This document shows, in pieces, positions 1-5,564 of a stretch of DNA of 5,564 nucleotides. Origin of the DNA: Dehalococcoidia bacterium (GTDB lineage: Bacteria; Chloroflexota; Dehalococcoidia; JAENJB01); NCBI GenBank assembly GCA_030690705.1, contig JAUYGE010000115.1:1-5564 (forward strand), read 5' to 3'. Position 1 is the stretch's first letter. The number at the start of each line of letters is the position of its first letter. Both the position numbers and the translations under genes were made by a program. The notes under the pieces were generated by a model. The model was not told the origin of the DNA. It searched no databases and saw nothing but the letters and a program-made list of their open reading frames with translations.

Positions 1-85
1 TGTCATGCTGAGGGAGGCACGACCGAAGCATCCGCCCCCAGAAAACCAACAGGGGTACGGACTCTTCGCTTCGCTCAGAGTGACA
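1..85. repeat. Imperfect inverted repeat, possible small dispersed element
   Basis: The first 12 bases, TGTCATGCTGAG, match the reverse complement of bases 74-85 (TGTCACTCTGAG) at 10 of 12 positions. Similarity continues loosely inward: each arm has a purine-rich stretch and a GAAGC or GAAGAGTC-like block. The octamer CATGCTGA also recurs directly at 4-11 and 84-91. No ORF lies inside. Terminal inverted repeats around about 60 non-coding bases look like a MITE-like or REP-like unit. From memory, similar TGTCA-n-CTGAG-GAAGC motifs are scattered between genes in many environmental bacterial genomes, including Chloroflexota; this was not searched. The element may extend left of the window, so its true edge is unknown. 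Confidence 0.45.
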
Positions 86-117
86 TGCTGAACCGGGCCT
101 ATTTTTATGGTTCGTGG

Positions 118-138
118 TGCCCCGACGAAGTCAGGGCA
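118..138. repeat. Short intergenic hairpin
   Basis: Bases 118-126 (TGCCCCGAC) pair with 130-138 (GTCAGGGCA) apart from one C.A mismatch, leaving a GAA triloop. No T-run follows on either strand, so it does not look like an intrinsic terminator, although it could follow an unseen upstream gene. It lies about 30 bases after the inverted repeat at 1-85 and may belong to the same non-coding repeat cluster. The rest of 1-298 (roughly 140-205 and 220-280) shows no gene or other clear structure. Confidence 0.4.
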
Positions 139-212
139 TGACCGATTCCTGGAGCAGCAGGCGGCGATAAATGCCGGTACTCGGCGAATGGCGGGGAAGA
201 CGCCCGGTGGGT

Positions 213-218
213 TATAAT
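213..218 (+). promoter_or_regulatory. Probable -10 box for the transglutaminase gene
   Basis: A perfect TATAAT hexamer lies 80 bases before the ATG at 299. No recognisable -35 hexamer is found 16-18 bases upstream (that stretch is G-rich) and no TGn extended -10 precedes it. Transcription would begin near 225 and give a leader of about 75 bases. The perfect hexamer stands out in a GC-rich region, but the missing -35 means the promoter is weak, activator-dependent or a chance match. Confidence 0.4.
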
Positions 219-298
219 TGCACAGGCAGTTGAAACATATTTGAAGGCCCAGCCGTGCGGTGTTGAGTTATGTTTAAACTAGGGGTGTTCTTGTCCTG

Positions 299-2776
299 AT
301 GAAGGAGCGGGGGAGCCGATACCGCGCGTGGTTGGGTGGGAGTTGGTTTTTCCCCCTCGGGGGTTGGGCCGAAGCGCTGACTGCCTTGCTGCTTGCGCTG
401 GCTTGCCTGCTGGTCGTGTGGCTGGTGGAGGCAGGAGAGTGGGTGTCGCCCGGTCTTTCTCTGAAAGCAACCATGTTGTTGGCTCTGGCAGCGGGATTCC
501 TGCTGGCCCATGTTCGCATAGCTCCTGTCCTTCTTCACGCAATCTCGGCAGTGCTCGGGCTGTCGGTGGCCTTGTGGCGTGGTGCTGCTATGCTGCTGGA
601 GGCGGGGGCAGCTGCCGAAGTCCAGTCGCTTGGGGCGGGATTGCTTGGCTGGTGGCAGGCAGTAAGGGAAGGGGAATTCACAGAGGGCACTCTCGCCTTC
701 GGCCTGTTGCTTGTCCTTCTGACATGGATTATGGGCTACGTCGCTTCGTGGTTTGTCTTCCGGAGAGGCAATGGGTGGGTGGTGCTGTTTCTCGGGTCTG
801 CTGCTCTACTCGTCGACCTGAGCCAGCTTCCTGAGGACCGTTATATCTGGTTCCTGCTGTTTCTGGCGGTTGTCCTTGGCTTGATATCCCACCTGGCCTG
901 GCTGAAGAGGCGGCGTGCATGGGAAGCATCAGGTTCGGTCGGACTGGGCAGAAGCGCTGTCGCCGTGGCTTCAGTTGTGCTTGCAGGTGTTCTTTCCCTC
1001 GTTGTCGCGTGGCAGGTGCCCAAGGTGGTCGGGAGCGGCTTCGGGGGCATTATCAACGAATTTGCGCCCCAGTGGCGAGAGAAGAACCAGGTACTGGGGG
1101 AACGCCTGTTTGGAGGTGTGCGGTCGAGAAGCTCTGTCTTTGCCGGCAATGAGACCCTGCGTCTTCAAGGCACGACCTCTTTGGGGGACACGGTGCTATT
1201 CGTTGTGGGTTCCGAAGAGCCGTACTTCTGGAGGGAGAAGAGCTTCGATACTTACACTTTCCAGGGCTGGCTCAACAGCTCGGTTGTTGGCCGGGACCTG
1301 CCGGCCAGAGGCGGCGGCGCCGAAACAGCATTTTCGATGAGAGCCGAAGTCTTCCACAGGGTGAAGTTGAAGGTACGTACGGATATCCTGCTCACGGCTG
1401 GTATTCCATTAAGAGTGAGCGTTCCGTCTTCAGCCGATGTTGTCCCGCCTATGAGCTATGACATCGTCCTGTCTCAGCCCCTGAACGCTGCCGGGTTGCC
1501 TGAGGACCTGGCTTCGGTTGTCCGGCAGGCAGAGGCCTTGGGCAAGGAAGCCGTGACTGAAAGGGCCATACGGGAGCTATTGCCCCCCGGTGTCGAAGTC
1601 CTATCAGTGGAGAGGAAAGAGGGGCAGGTCACGGGGATGACGCTCAGGCGGAAGCAAAACGATGGTGATGACATCGTCTCTCTGCGTGCTCGGAGGTTCT
1701 TCAGCCCCGAGCAGGACTACGCGGTGCTCTCCTCCGTCTCCGTCGCAAGCCCGGTGTCCCTGCGTTCGGCGGGCGAGGTCTATCCTTCATTGGTCTTGGA
1801 GCGTTATCTTCAGTTGCCTGCGCAGCTTCCGGCGCGTGTGCGTACTCTGGCCAGAGAGGTTGCCGGACGGGAGACCACTAGCTACGATCGTGCGAGAGCT
1901 ATCAAGGTCTATCTGCATCAGATTCCCTACGGGCTGAGTGTGAACGCGCCCCCTCGCGGGAGGGACCCGGTGGATTATTTCCTCTTCTCATCCAGAATGG
2001 GGTACTGCGAGTACTACGCCTCAGCGATGACGGTGATGCTTCGCTCGCTGGGAGTTCCCTCCCGTTTGGTGATCGGCTTCACTCCGGGTGAGTGGAATCG
2101 TGGCAAGCAGCTATTCGTGGTGCGCGAGCGAAACTACCATGCCTGGACCGAGGTGTACTTCCCCAAGTACGGATGGATAGCCTTTGACCCTACGCCGCCG
2201 GGCGGCAACAACAACGCTATTGCGGGAGTGAACGTATCCGATGCTCCCCAAGCTGACCTTGCTGCTCTGGATGGCGGTCTGATCTCAGGTATTGGAGACG
2301 AAGGGGATTTTGGAGACGGGACCGGTTTTGACGAGAATGTTGCCTTTGAGATAGGCGGTTTTCCCTTCGCGGGCTCGGGGAGCTGGTGGTTGGGTGTTGT
2401 CATCTTTGGCCTGGGGGTGGGAACTCTGTTGCTGGTCTTCTTGGTGCGAAGCGGCTATCTCTCTTTCCCGGGGGTGGAAACTTCAGAGTACGCCAGACGG
2501 ACCTACTCTCAGATGTGCTGGATCGCCTCCTGGGGTGGCCTGCGCCCGCAAGCCTCGTTGACGCCTGGAGAGTATTCCGCGCGCCTAGCTCGGGAGTTGC
2601 CGTCGCAAGAGCGGGCAATAAGGCGGATATCGGAGTTCTATGCTGTTGCCAGATACGGCCCACGGCAGCAGTTGAGCCGGGAGGAGAGGCGCGAGGTGGA
2701 CAGTGTGTGGCGTGCCCTCAGGGGCTACCTCATTCGTCATGTCTTTTCGAGAAGGTTCAACGGTCTGCGCCGCTAG
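299..2776 (+). CDS. TgpA-type membrane transglutaminase-like protein
   Basis: This 825-residue inner-membrane protein has a transglutaminase-like cysteine domain expected to face outside the cytoplasm. The N-terminal quarter is hydrophobic, with probable membrane segments near residues 25-45, 57-74, 77-98, 132-154, 160-176, 182-203 and 219-240. A large soluble region follows, with a WREKSFDTYTFQGW block at 311-324 typical of TgpA proteins. The transglutaminase core gives a likely triad of Cys570 (GYCEYYASA), His614 (NYHAW) and Asp630 (AFDPTPP). A Gly/Asp-rich linker (about 637-695), one more membrane helix (about 697-717) and a cytoplasmic tail with the LTPGEYSARL motif of DUF4129 (754-763) complete the usual architecture. 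ATG299 is the first in-frame ATG after a stop at 275-277; AGGGGTG (281-287) is a rather distant Shine-Dalgarno. Such genes often follow MoxR ATPase and DUF58 genes; neither lies in the 298 bases upstream. Whether it crosslinks proteins or acts as a protease or peptidase is unknown; the substrate cannot be inferred. Confidence 0.9.
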   Translation: MKERGSRYRAWLGGSWFFPLGGWAEALTALLLALACLLVVWLVEAGEWVSPGLSLKATMLLALAAGFLLAHVRIAPVLLHAISAVLGLSVALWRGAAMLLEAGAAAEVQSLGAGLLGWWQAVREGEFTEGTLAFGLLLVLLTWIMGYVASWFVFRRGNGWVVLFLGSAALLVDLSQLPEDRYIWFLLFLAVVLGLISHLAWLKRRRAWEASGSVGLGRSAVAVASVVLAGVLSLVVAWQVPKVVGSGFGGIINEFAPQWREKNQVLGERLFGGVRSRSSVFAGNETLRLQGTTSLGDTVLFVVGSEEPYFWREKSFDTYTFQGWLNSSVVGRDLPARGGGAETAFSMRAEVFHRVKLKVRTDILLTAGIPLRVSVPSSADVVPPMSYDIVLSQPLNAAGLPEDLASVVRQAEALGKEAVTERAIRELLPPGVEVLSVERKEGQVTGMTLRRKQNDGDDIVSLRARRFFSPEQDYAVLSSVSVASPVSLRSAGEVYPSLVLERYLQLPAQLPARVRTLAREVAGRETTSYDRARAIKVYLHQIPYGLSVNAPPRGRDPVDYFLFSSRMGYCEYYASAMTVMLRSLGVPSRLVIGFTPGEWNRGKQLFVVRERNYHAWTEVYFPKYGWIAFDPTPPGGNNNAIAGVNVSDAPQADLAALDGGLISGIGDEGDFGDGTGFDENVAFEIGGFPFAGSGSWWLGVVIFGLGVGTLLLVFLVRSGYLSFPGVETSEYARRTYSQMCWIASWGGLRPQASLTPGEYSARLARELPSQERAIRRISEFYAVARYGPRQQLSREERREVDSVWRALRGYLIRHVFSRRFNGLRR

Positions 2777-2803
2777 GACTTTTCCGCGATGTCGATTGGC
2801 TGC

Positions 2804-2831
2804 CGGAGCGCAACACCTCGGTGATGCTCCG
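2804..2831 (+). terminator. Weak hairpin after the transglutaminase gene
   Basis: CGGAGC (2804-2809) pairs with GCTCCG (2826-2831), enclosing a smaller CAC/GTG stem with a CTCG loop (2814-2823). It starts 27 bases after the stop codon. The following sequence (CTTGACTTT) is only slightly T-rich, so termination would be inefficient. Its right arm ends two bases before the -35 hexamer of the next promoter (2833), so it could instead be part of that promoter region. Confidence 0.3.
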
Positions 2832-2832
2832 C

Positions 2833-2861
2833 TTGACTTTAGCTATAAAAAGTGATATAAA
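2833..2861 (+). promoter_or_regulatory. Sigma70-type promoter for the reductase gene
   Basis: TTGACT (2833-2838) and TATAAA (2856-2861) are separated by exactly 17 bases, each one mismatch from consensus. The spacer is A/T-rich and stands out from its GC-rich surroundings. The expected start is about 2868, giving a leader of roughly 168 bases before the ATG at 3036. This is the strongest promoter signal in the window and implies that the reductase is transcribed independently of the upstream gene. Confidence 0.7.
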
Positions 2862-2968
2862 TTTCTGTTTCGCAGCACCGGGCGGGCGGATGAAACCCGT
2901 CTCATTCCTCTCCATCCGAAAACCGGGCTAAATCAAAACTACAGTCCAGTATCGAGGGAGGTGATAAA

Positions 2969-3031
2969 CTGCCCAACCCGTCCCAGTCAGGTTCTGCAAT
3001 GATATTTCCAATAATCATTAGGAGGTCGTAA
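2969..3031 (+). CDS. Candidate 20-codon leader micro-ORF
   Basis: GGAGGTGAT (2957-2965), a perfect 9-base match to the usual 16S rRNA 3' end, has a CTG codon at 2969 seven bases after its GGAGG core. Reading from there gives LPNPSQSGSA then MIFPIIIRRS, stopping at TAA 3029-3031. The same frame can start at ATG 2999 for a 10-residue peptide, but that start lacks a good ribosome site of its own. The stop is four bases before the reductase ATG, and the micro-ORF's last two arginine codons (AGG AGG) form the reductase Shine-Dalgarno, so ribosomes finishing the peptide would sit on that site. This would allow translational coupling or attenuation. A GTG at 2961 overlaps the Shine-Dalgarno itself and is less likely. 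The CTG start is uncommon and the peptide may not be made. Confidence 0.25.
   Translation: MPNPSQSGSAMIFPIIIRRS
3020..3026 (+). promoter_or_regulatory. Strong ribosome binding site of the reductase gene
   Basis: AGGAGGT lies nine bases before ATG 3036, a near-ideal site that fixes the start codon. It overlaps the end of the candidate leader micro-ORF and immediately follows the A/T-rich hairpin at 2998-3019, which does not itself hide the site. Confidence 0.85.
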
Positions 3032-3035
3032 GACA

Positions 3036-4982
3036 ATGGCGTTCGAGAACATAGCTAAACCGGGCAAAGTGGGCAAGTTGACCATCAAGAACAGGACCAA
3101 GTACGCCTCTACTGTTACCAATTTCTGTGACCCCAAGGAGGGTCTGGTAACGGAGAGAGAGATCGGCTACCTGGTGGAGAGAGCCAGGGGTGGCTTTGGC
3201 ATGGTCACCACCGGTGGGGCCTATCCTCATATCCTCGGCAAGGGCTACCCGGGCCAGATGAGCTGCGCCGACGACAAGGACATTCCCGGCATGACCAAAC
3301 TCGCCTCAGCCATAAAGGGCGCCGGCGCGGTGGTGGTCGGCCAGATAATGCACACCGGACGCTACGCCCATCCCGGCGAGTATATCAGCCACGACGTGCA
3401 GCCGGTCGGGCCTTCAGTCGTTCCTCCGCGCATCCCCCGCTACCAGACGGTGAGGGAACTTTCCATCTCCGAGATCGAGGAGCTTGTGGAGCTTCACGGG
3501 AAGGCGGCCACCCGCTTCAAGAAGGCCGGTTTCGATATTGTCGAGGTGTGCGGCATAGTGGGCTACCTCATCTCCAACTTCCTCTGCCAGTACACCAACA
3601 AGCGCACTGACAAATATGGCGGGTCGGTGGAGAACAGGGTGCGGTTCTTCGTGGAGATAGTGGACAGGGTGAGAAAGGGGATTGGTCCCGACATGCCGCT
3701 GGCTATTCGACTGAACTCCACTGACTTTATGGAGGGCGGGAACCCCGACGAAGAGTATGTCCAGATGGGCAAGATCCTTGAAGGCCACGGGGTCGATCTG
3801 ATCAGTCTCAGCATAGGGTGGCACGAGTCGGTGCGGCCATGTATCACCAATGAGATTCCCACCGGCGGCTGGCTGGGCAACGCGGCCAAGTTCAAGGCGG
3901 CGGTGAAGGTACCCATTGCCATGGCCTACAGGCTGAACAAACCCGAGCCGGTCGAGGAAGCCATCAAAGAAGGGAAACTGGACTACTGGGAGATGTGCCG
4001 CACCGGCATCGCTGACGCAGCCATACCGAACAAAGTGATATCGGGTCACCCCGAGGACATTGCAATATGTATGGCCTGCAACCTTGGCTGCTTCAACCGT
4101 GTCTTCATGGATGTCTCCATGGCCTGTACCATAAACGCCCGTGTTGGACGCGAGTGGGATCCGGCTTTCCAGATTAAGCCCGCGGAGACCAAGAAGAAGG
4201 TCATCGTCGTTGGTGGTGGCCCTGCCGGCATGGAGGCCGCTCGGATCGCCGCTATGCGCGGGCACAACGTCACCCTGTACGAGAAGGAGAACCAGCTCGG
4301 AGGCCAGCTCAACCTTCTCGGCAAAACGCCGAACTCCAGCGAGTGGATCGATGATGTGAAGTACCTCGAGACCCAGCTTAAGAAGCTGGGGGTCAAGGTG
4401 GAGTTGGACAAGGAAGTTACCGCAGGCTTTGTCGTCAAGGAAAGGCCGGATGCCGTGGTGGTCGCCACCGGTGCTACCCCGTCCATACCGCATGTTCCCG
4501 GAATTGACAAGAAGCATGTAGTAACCTGCACCGATATCCTGGCTGGGAAGGCGCCCGTCGGTCAGAAGGTGGTGGTCTGGGGTGGGAAGGAAATCGGTGT
4601 GCAAACTGCCGAATGGATTGCCAAGCAGGGCAAGGAGGTCACCATAGTAGAGGAGTTCAAGCGGATCGGCAAGGACGTCAATGCCTTCAATATCTGGGGG
4701 CACCGGAGCCTGCTCGCCAACCTGAAGGTGAAGCTCCTTCTGGAGACCACAGTGGAGCGCATCACCGATGGCGGCATCGTGGTCAAGAAAGACGGCCAGG
4801 AGCAGACCATCCCGGCAGACACTGTTGTACTGGCTTCCAGCATGGAGGCGCGCAAGGAGCTGCTGCAGGCCCTGGAGACCGAGGCGGCCATAGATGACGT
4901 TCGCTCTGCGGGCGATTGCGTGGCGCCTCGCAAGGCTTTCAACGCTATTCACGATGGGCATAAGGCGGGGCTCGAAGTATAA
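3036..4982 (+). CDS. FadH-like FMN/4Fe-4S/FAD oxidoreductase (2,4-dienoyl-CoA reductase type)
   Basis: A complete 648-residue cytoplasmic flavoenzyme, close to the roughly 670 residues of E. coli FadH. Residues about 3-335 form an Old Yellow Enzyme-type FMN barrel (KNR at 18-20, QIMHTGR at 103-109). Tyr177 in GYLISNF and His263 in GWHE match the FadH catalytic Tyr166 and His252. Cys345, 348, 352 and 364 have the CxxCx3Cx11C spacing of the FadH 4Fe-4S cluster. An FAD-binding Rossmann motif (VVGGGPAG, 391-398) and a second dinucleotide fold (about 511-540) follow, and GDC (626-628) closes the FAD domain. Electrons should pass from NAD(P)H through FAD and the cluster to FMN and on to an unsaturated substrate. 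The family also covers enoate reductases, BaiCD-like bile-acid enzymes and trimethylamine dehydrogenase relatives; the FadH-like Tyr and His favour an enoyl- or dienoyl-CoA substrate. Oddities are GGKEIG (516-521), where GxGxxG is expected, and Cys172 beside the active site. Acidic Glu539/Glu540 after the second fold's strand hint at NADH over NADPH. It has its own promoter. Confidence 0.9.
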   Translation: MAFENIAKPGKVGKLTIKNRTKYASTVTNFCDPKEGLVTEREIGYLVERARGGFGMVTTGGAYPHILGKGYPGQMSCADDKDIPGMTKLASAIKGAGAVVVGQIMHTGRYAHPGEYISHDVQPVGPSVVPPRIPRYQTVRELSISEIEELVELHGKAATRFKKAGFDIVEVCGIVGYLISNFLCQYTNKRTDKYGGSVENRVRFFVEIVDRVRKGIGPDMPLAIRLNSTDFMEGGNPDEEYVQMGKILEGHGVDLISLSIGWHESVRPCITNEIPTGGWLGNAAKFKAAVKVPIAMAYRLNKPEPVEEAIKEGKLDYWEMCRTGIADAAIPNKVISGHPEDIAICMACNLGCFNRVFMDVSMACTINARVGREWDPAFQIKPAETKKKVIVVGGGPAGMEAARIAAMRGHNVTLYEKENQLGGQLNLLGKTPNSSEWIDDVKYLETQLKKLGVKVELDKEVTAGFVVKERPDAVVVATGATPSIPHVPGIDKKHVVTCTDILAGKAPVGQKVVVWGGKEIGVQTAEWIAKQGKEVTIVEEFKRIGKDVNAFNIWGHRSLLANLKVKLLLETTVERITDGGIVVKKDGQEQTIPADTVVLASSMEARKELLQALETEAAIDDVRSAGDCVAPRKAFNAIHDGHKAGLEV

Positions 4983-5003
4983 CTGCTGTTTGCTGAATAG
5001 CAG
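4983..5003 (+). other. Hairpin directly after the reductase stop codon
   Basis: CTGCTGTT (4983-4990) pairs with AATAGCAG (4996-5003), including one G.T pair, around a TGCTG loop. It begins on the base after the TAA stop. It is followed by CGCAAGGGAAAGG with no T-run, so it is not a standard intrinsic terminator. It may protect the mRNA 3' end or act together with the larger palindrome at 5030-5065. Confidence 0.4.
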
Positions 5004-5029
5004 CGCAAGGGAAAGGTTGTTTGTCTGAT

Positions 5030-5065
5030 AGCCTGCCCCTTCCCTCATGAGGGAAGGGGCAGGCT
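5030..5065. repeat. Perfect 36-base palindrome between the reductase and MFS genes
   Basis: Bases 5031-5047 (GCCTGCCCCTTCCCTCA) are followed at once by their exact reverse complement (5048-5064), and the flanking A5030/T5065 adds one more pair. As RNA this makes a very stable GC-rich hairpin with a minimal CATG loop on either strand. Neither side carries a T-run, so it lacks the tail of an intrinsic terminator, though it may still halt polymerase or block RNA decay. The right end lies 16 bases before the MFS start and just before its Shine-Dalgarno, so it could affect that gene's translation. It could also be a copy of a dispersed palindromic repeat. Confidence 0.8.
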
Positions 5066-5081
5066 GCTGAAGGGGGCTCGC

Positions 5082-5564
5082 TTGACGGAAAACGCATTCC
5101 CGTCCACGGCGCCGAAGAGAATCTTCGGGCTTCACCCCAATGTGTTCTTTCTCGGCCTGGTCAGCTTCTTCACCGATGTAAGCAGCGAGCTTATCTTCAC
5201 CCTTTTACCCCTGTTCCTGCTCAATGTCCTCCGCGTGGCTACTCCCTTTATCGGCCTGATAGAAGGCATAGCCGAAAGTACGGCCACCCTGCTGAAGTTC
5301 TTCAGTGGTTGGTTGAGTGACAGGGCGGGTGAGCGGAAATGGCTCATGGTAGCAGGCTACGGGATCTCAACCGCCGTCAAACCGTTCATGCTTTTCGCGA
5401 CTGCCTGGGGTGCAGTGCTGGGGGTGCGCTTTGCCGACAGGATGGGAAAGGGCATTCGCAGTGCGCCCCGGGATGCCATGATAGCCGATTCCGTCACACC
5501 TGCGGAGCGCGGTAAGGCCTACGGGCTTCACCGGACGATGGACACAGCCGGCGCCTTGCTGGGC
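5082..5564 (+). CDS. MFS transporter, MJ1317-like, N-terminal part
   Basis: The first 161 codons of a major facilitator superfamily transporter are present; the gene runs off the window. It opens with a short cytoplasmic tail, then NVFFLGLVSFFTDVSSE (20-36) leading into the first membrane helix. Further hydrophobic segments lie near 55-74 and 87-116. GWLSDRAGERK (76-86) is the MFS loop 2-3 signature. DRMGKGIRSAPRDAMIAD (119-136) and HRTMDTAGALLG (150-161) are characteristic of MJ1317-like carriers, whose substrates are mostly unknown. The start is TTG 5082, preceded at five bases by AGGGGG (5071-5076); an in-frame TAG at 4998-5000 and the absence of an in-frame ATG or GTG after it support this start. 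The strong palindrome just upstream suggests mRNA structure affects expression. The fold is clear; the transported solute cannot be inferred. Confidence 0.88.
   Translation, partial: MTENAFPSTAPKRIFGLHPNVFFLGLVSFFTDVSSELIFTLLPLFLLNVLRVATPFIGLIEGIAESTATLLKFFSGWLSDRAGERKWLMVAGYGISTAVKPFMLFATAWGAVLGVRFADRMGKGIRSAPRDAMIADSVTPAERGKAYGLHRTMDTAGALLG

Larger units (their letters stand above)
2869..3035 (+). promoter_or_regulatory. Long structured 5' leader of the reductase gene
   Basis: The predicted leader is long for a simple gene and contains several possible structures. CGGATG (2887-2892) can pair with CATCCG (2913-2918) across a 20-base loop. CGGG and GGGC (2879-2882, 2884-2887) could pair at long range with CCCG and GCCC (2977-2980, 2971-2974), which would enclose a perfect Shine-Dalgarno sequence (GGAGGTGAT, 2957-2965). 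ACCGGGC occurs twice (2877-2883, 2922-2928). An A/T-rich hairpin (AATGAT 2998-3003 with ATCATT 3014-3019) sits directly before the gene's own Shine-Dalgarno. No known riboswitch class was recognised. The structures come from eye inspection without energy calculation. Confidence 0.4.

Noticed and set aside
328..834. A 168-codon + strand frame inside the transglutaminase gene
   Set aside because: It is an out-of-frame shadow of the membrane region, with Gly/Arg/Ala-rich composition and no good start signal.
2386..2931. A 181-codon + strand frame running from the end of the transglutaminase gene through the promoter region
   Set aside because: Most of it overlaps the real gene in another frame, it lacks domain features, and its tail crosses a strong promoter and hairpin.
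2869..2968. A known riboswitch upstream of the reductase gene
   Set aside because: No conserved core of a class I know was recognisable; the visible stem is only six pairs.
5036..5075. Alternative pairing of CCCCTTC (5036-5042) with GAAGGGG (5069-5075) that would hide the MFS ribosome site
   Set aside because: Seven pairs cannot compete with the 16-17 pair hairpin using the same 5' arm, so a switch is unlikely without another factor.
5049..5076. G-rich run before the MFS start as a possible G-quadruplex
   Set aside because: Only three runs of three or more G occur; a fourth would be a GG, and the 3' arm is better explained by pairing in the perfect palindrome.
3414..5135. A 573-residue open frame on the - strand covering most of the reductase gene
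   Set aside because: It mirrors the strongly supported + strand FadH-like gene, shows no recognisable domain, and such antisense frames arise easily opposite GC-rich genes that avoid certain codons.
1..5564. CRISPR array, tRNA, rRNA, phage or insertion-sequence genes
   Set aside because: No regularly spaced direct repeats, no tRNA-like cloverleaf or rRNA-like stretch, and no transposase, integrase or phage protein was seen in any frame.

Overview
The window looks like a bacterial chromosomal segment of fairly high GC, with three genes all on the + strand separated by real intergenic spaces. Gene content (a TgpA-type membrane transglutaminase, a FadH-like flavin/iron-sulfur reductase, an MJ1317-like MFS transporter), TTG start usage and the short dispersed-looking TGTCA..CTGAG repeats would fit a Chloroflexota lineage such as Dehalococcoidia. 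This is an impression from remembered protein and repeat styles, not a demonstrated assignment.

Layout. Bases 1-298 hold no gene. They contain an imperfect inverted repeat (1-85), a small hairpin (118-138) and a probable promoter -10 box (213-218). Bases 299-2776 encode an 825-residue integral membrane protein with an extracytoplasmic transglutaminase-like domain and an intact Cys-His-Asp triad. Bases 2777-3035 are a 259-base regulatory gap with a consensus-like sigma70 promoter (TTGACT, 17 bases, TATAAA), an untranslated leader of about 170 bases, and a possible leader micro-ORF with a perfect Shine-Dalgarno sequence that stops four bases before the next gene. Bases 3036-4982 encode a complete 648-residue FMN/4Fe-4S/FAD oxidoreductase of the 2,4-dienoyl-CoA reductase type. 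Bases 4983-5081 hold two hairpins, one of them a perfect 36-base palindrome. From 5082 to the window end is the N-terminal part of an MFS transporter, starting at TTG and cut by the edge.

How the genes relate. Nothing suggests a single pathway. Each gene has its own upstream spacer, and the reductase has its own promoter, so it is probably transcribed independently of the transglutaminase gene. The first gene is expected to act at the cell envelope, the second in cytoplasmic reduction of an unsaturated (probably CoA-linked) substrate, the third in transport of an unknown solute. No convincing new multi-gene system is visible. The best items for a second look are the leader of the reductase gene with its candidate coupled micro-ORF, the altered second dinucleotide-binding motif of that reductase, and the perfect palindrome just before the MFS gene.
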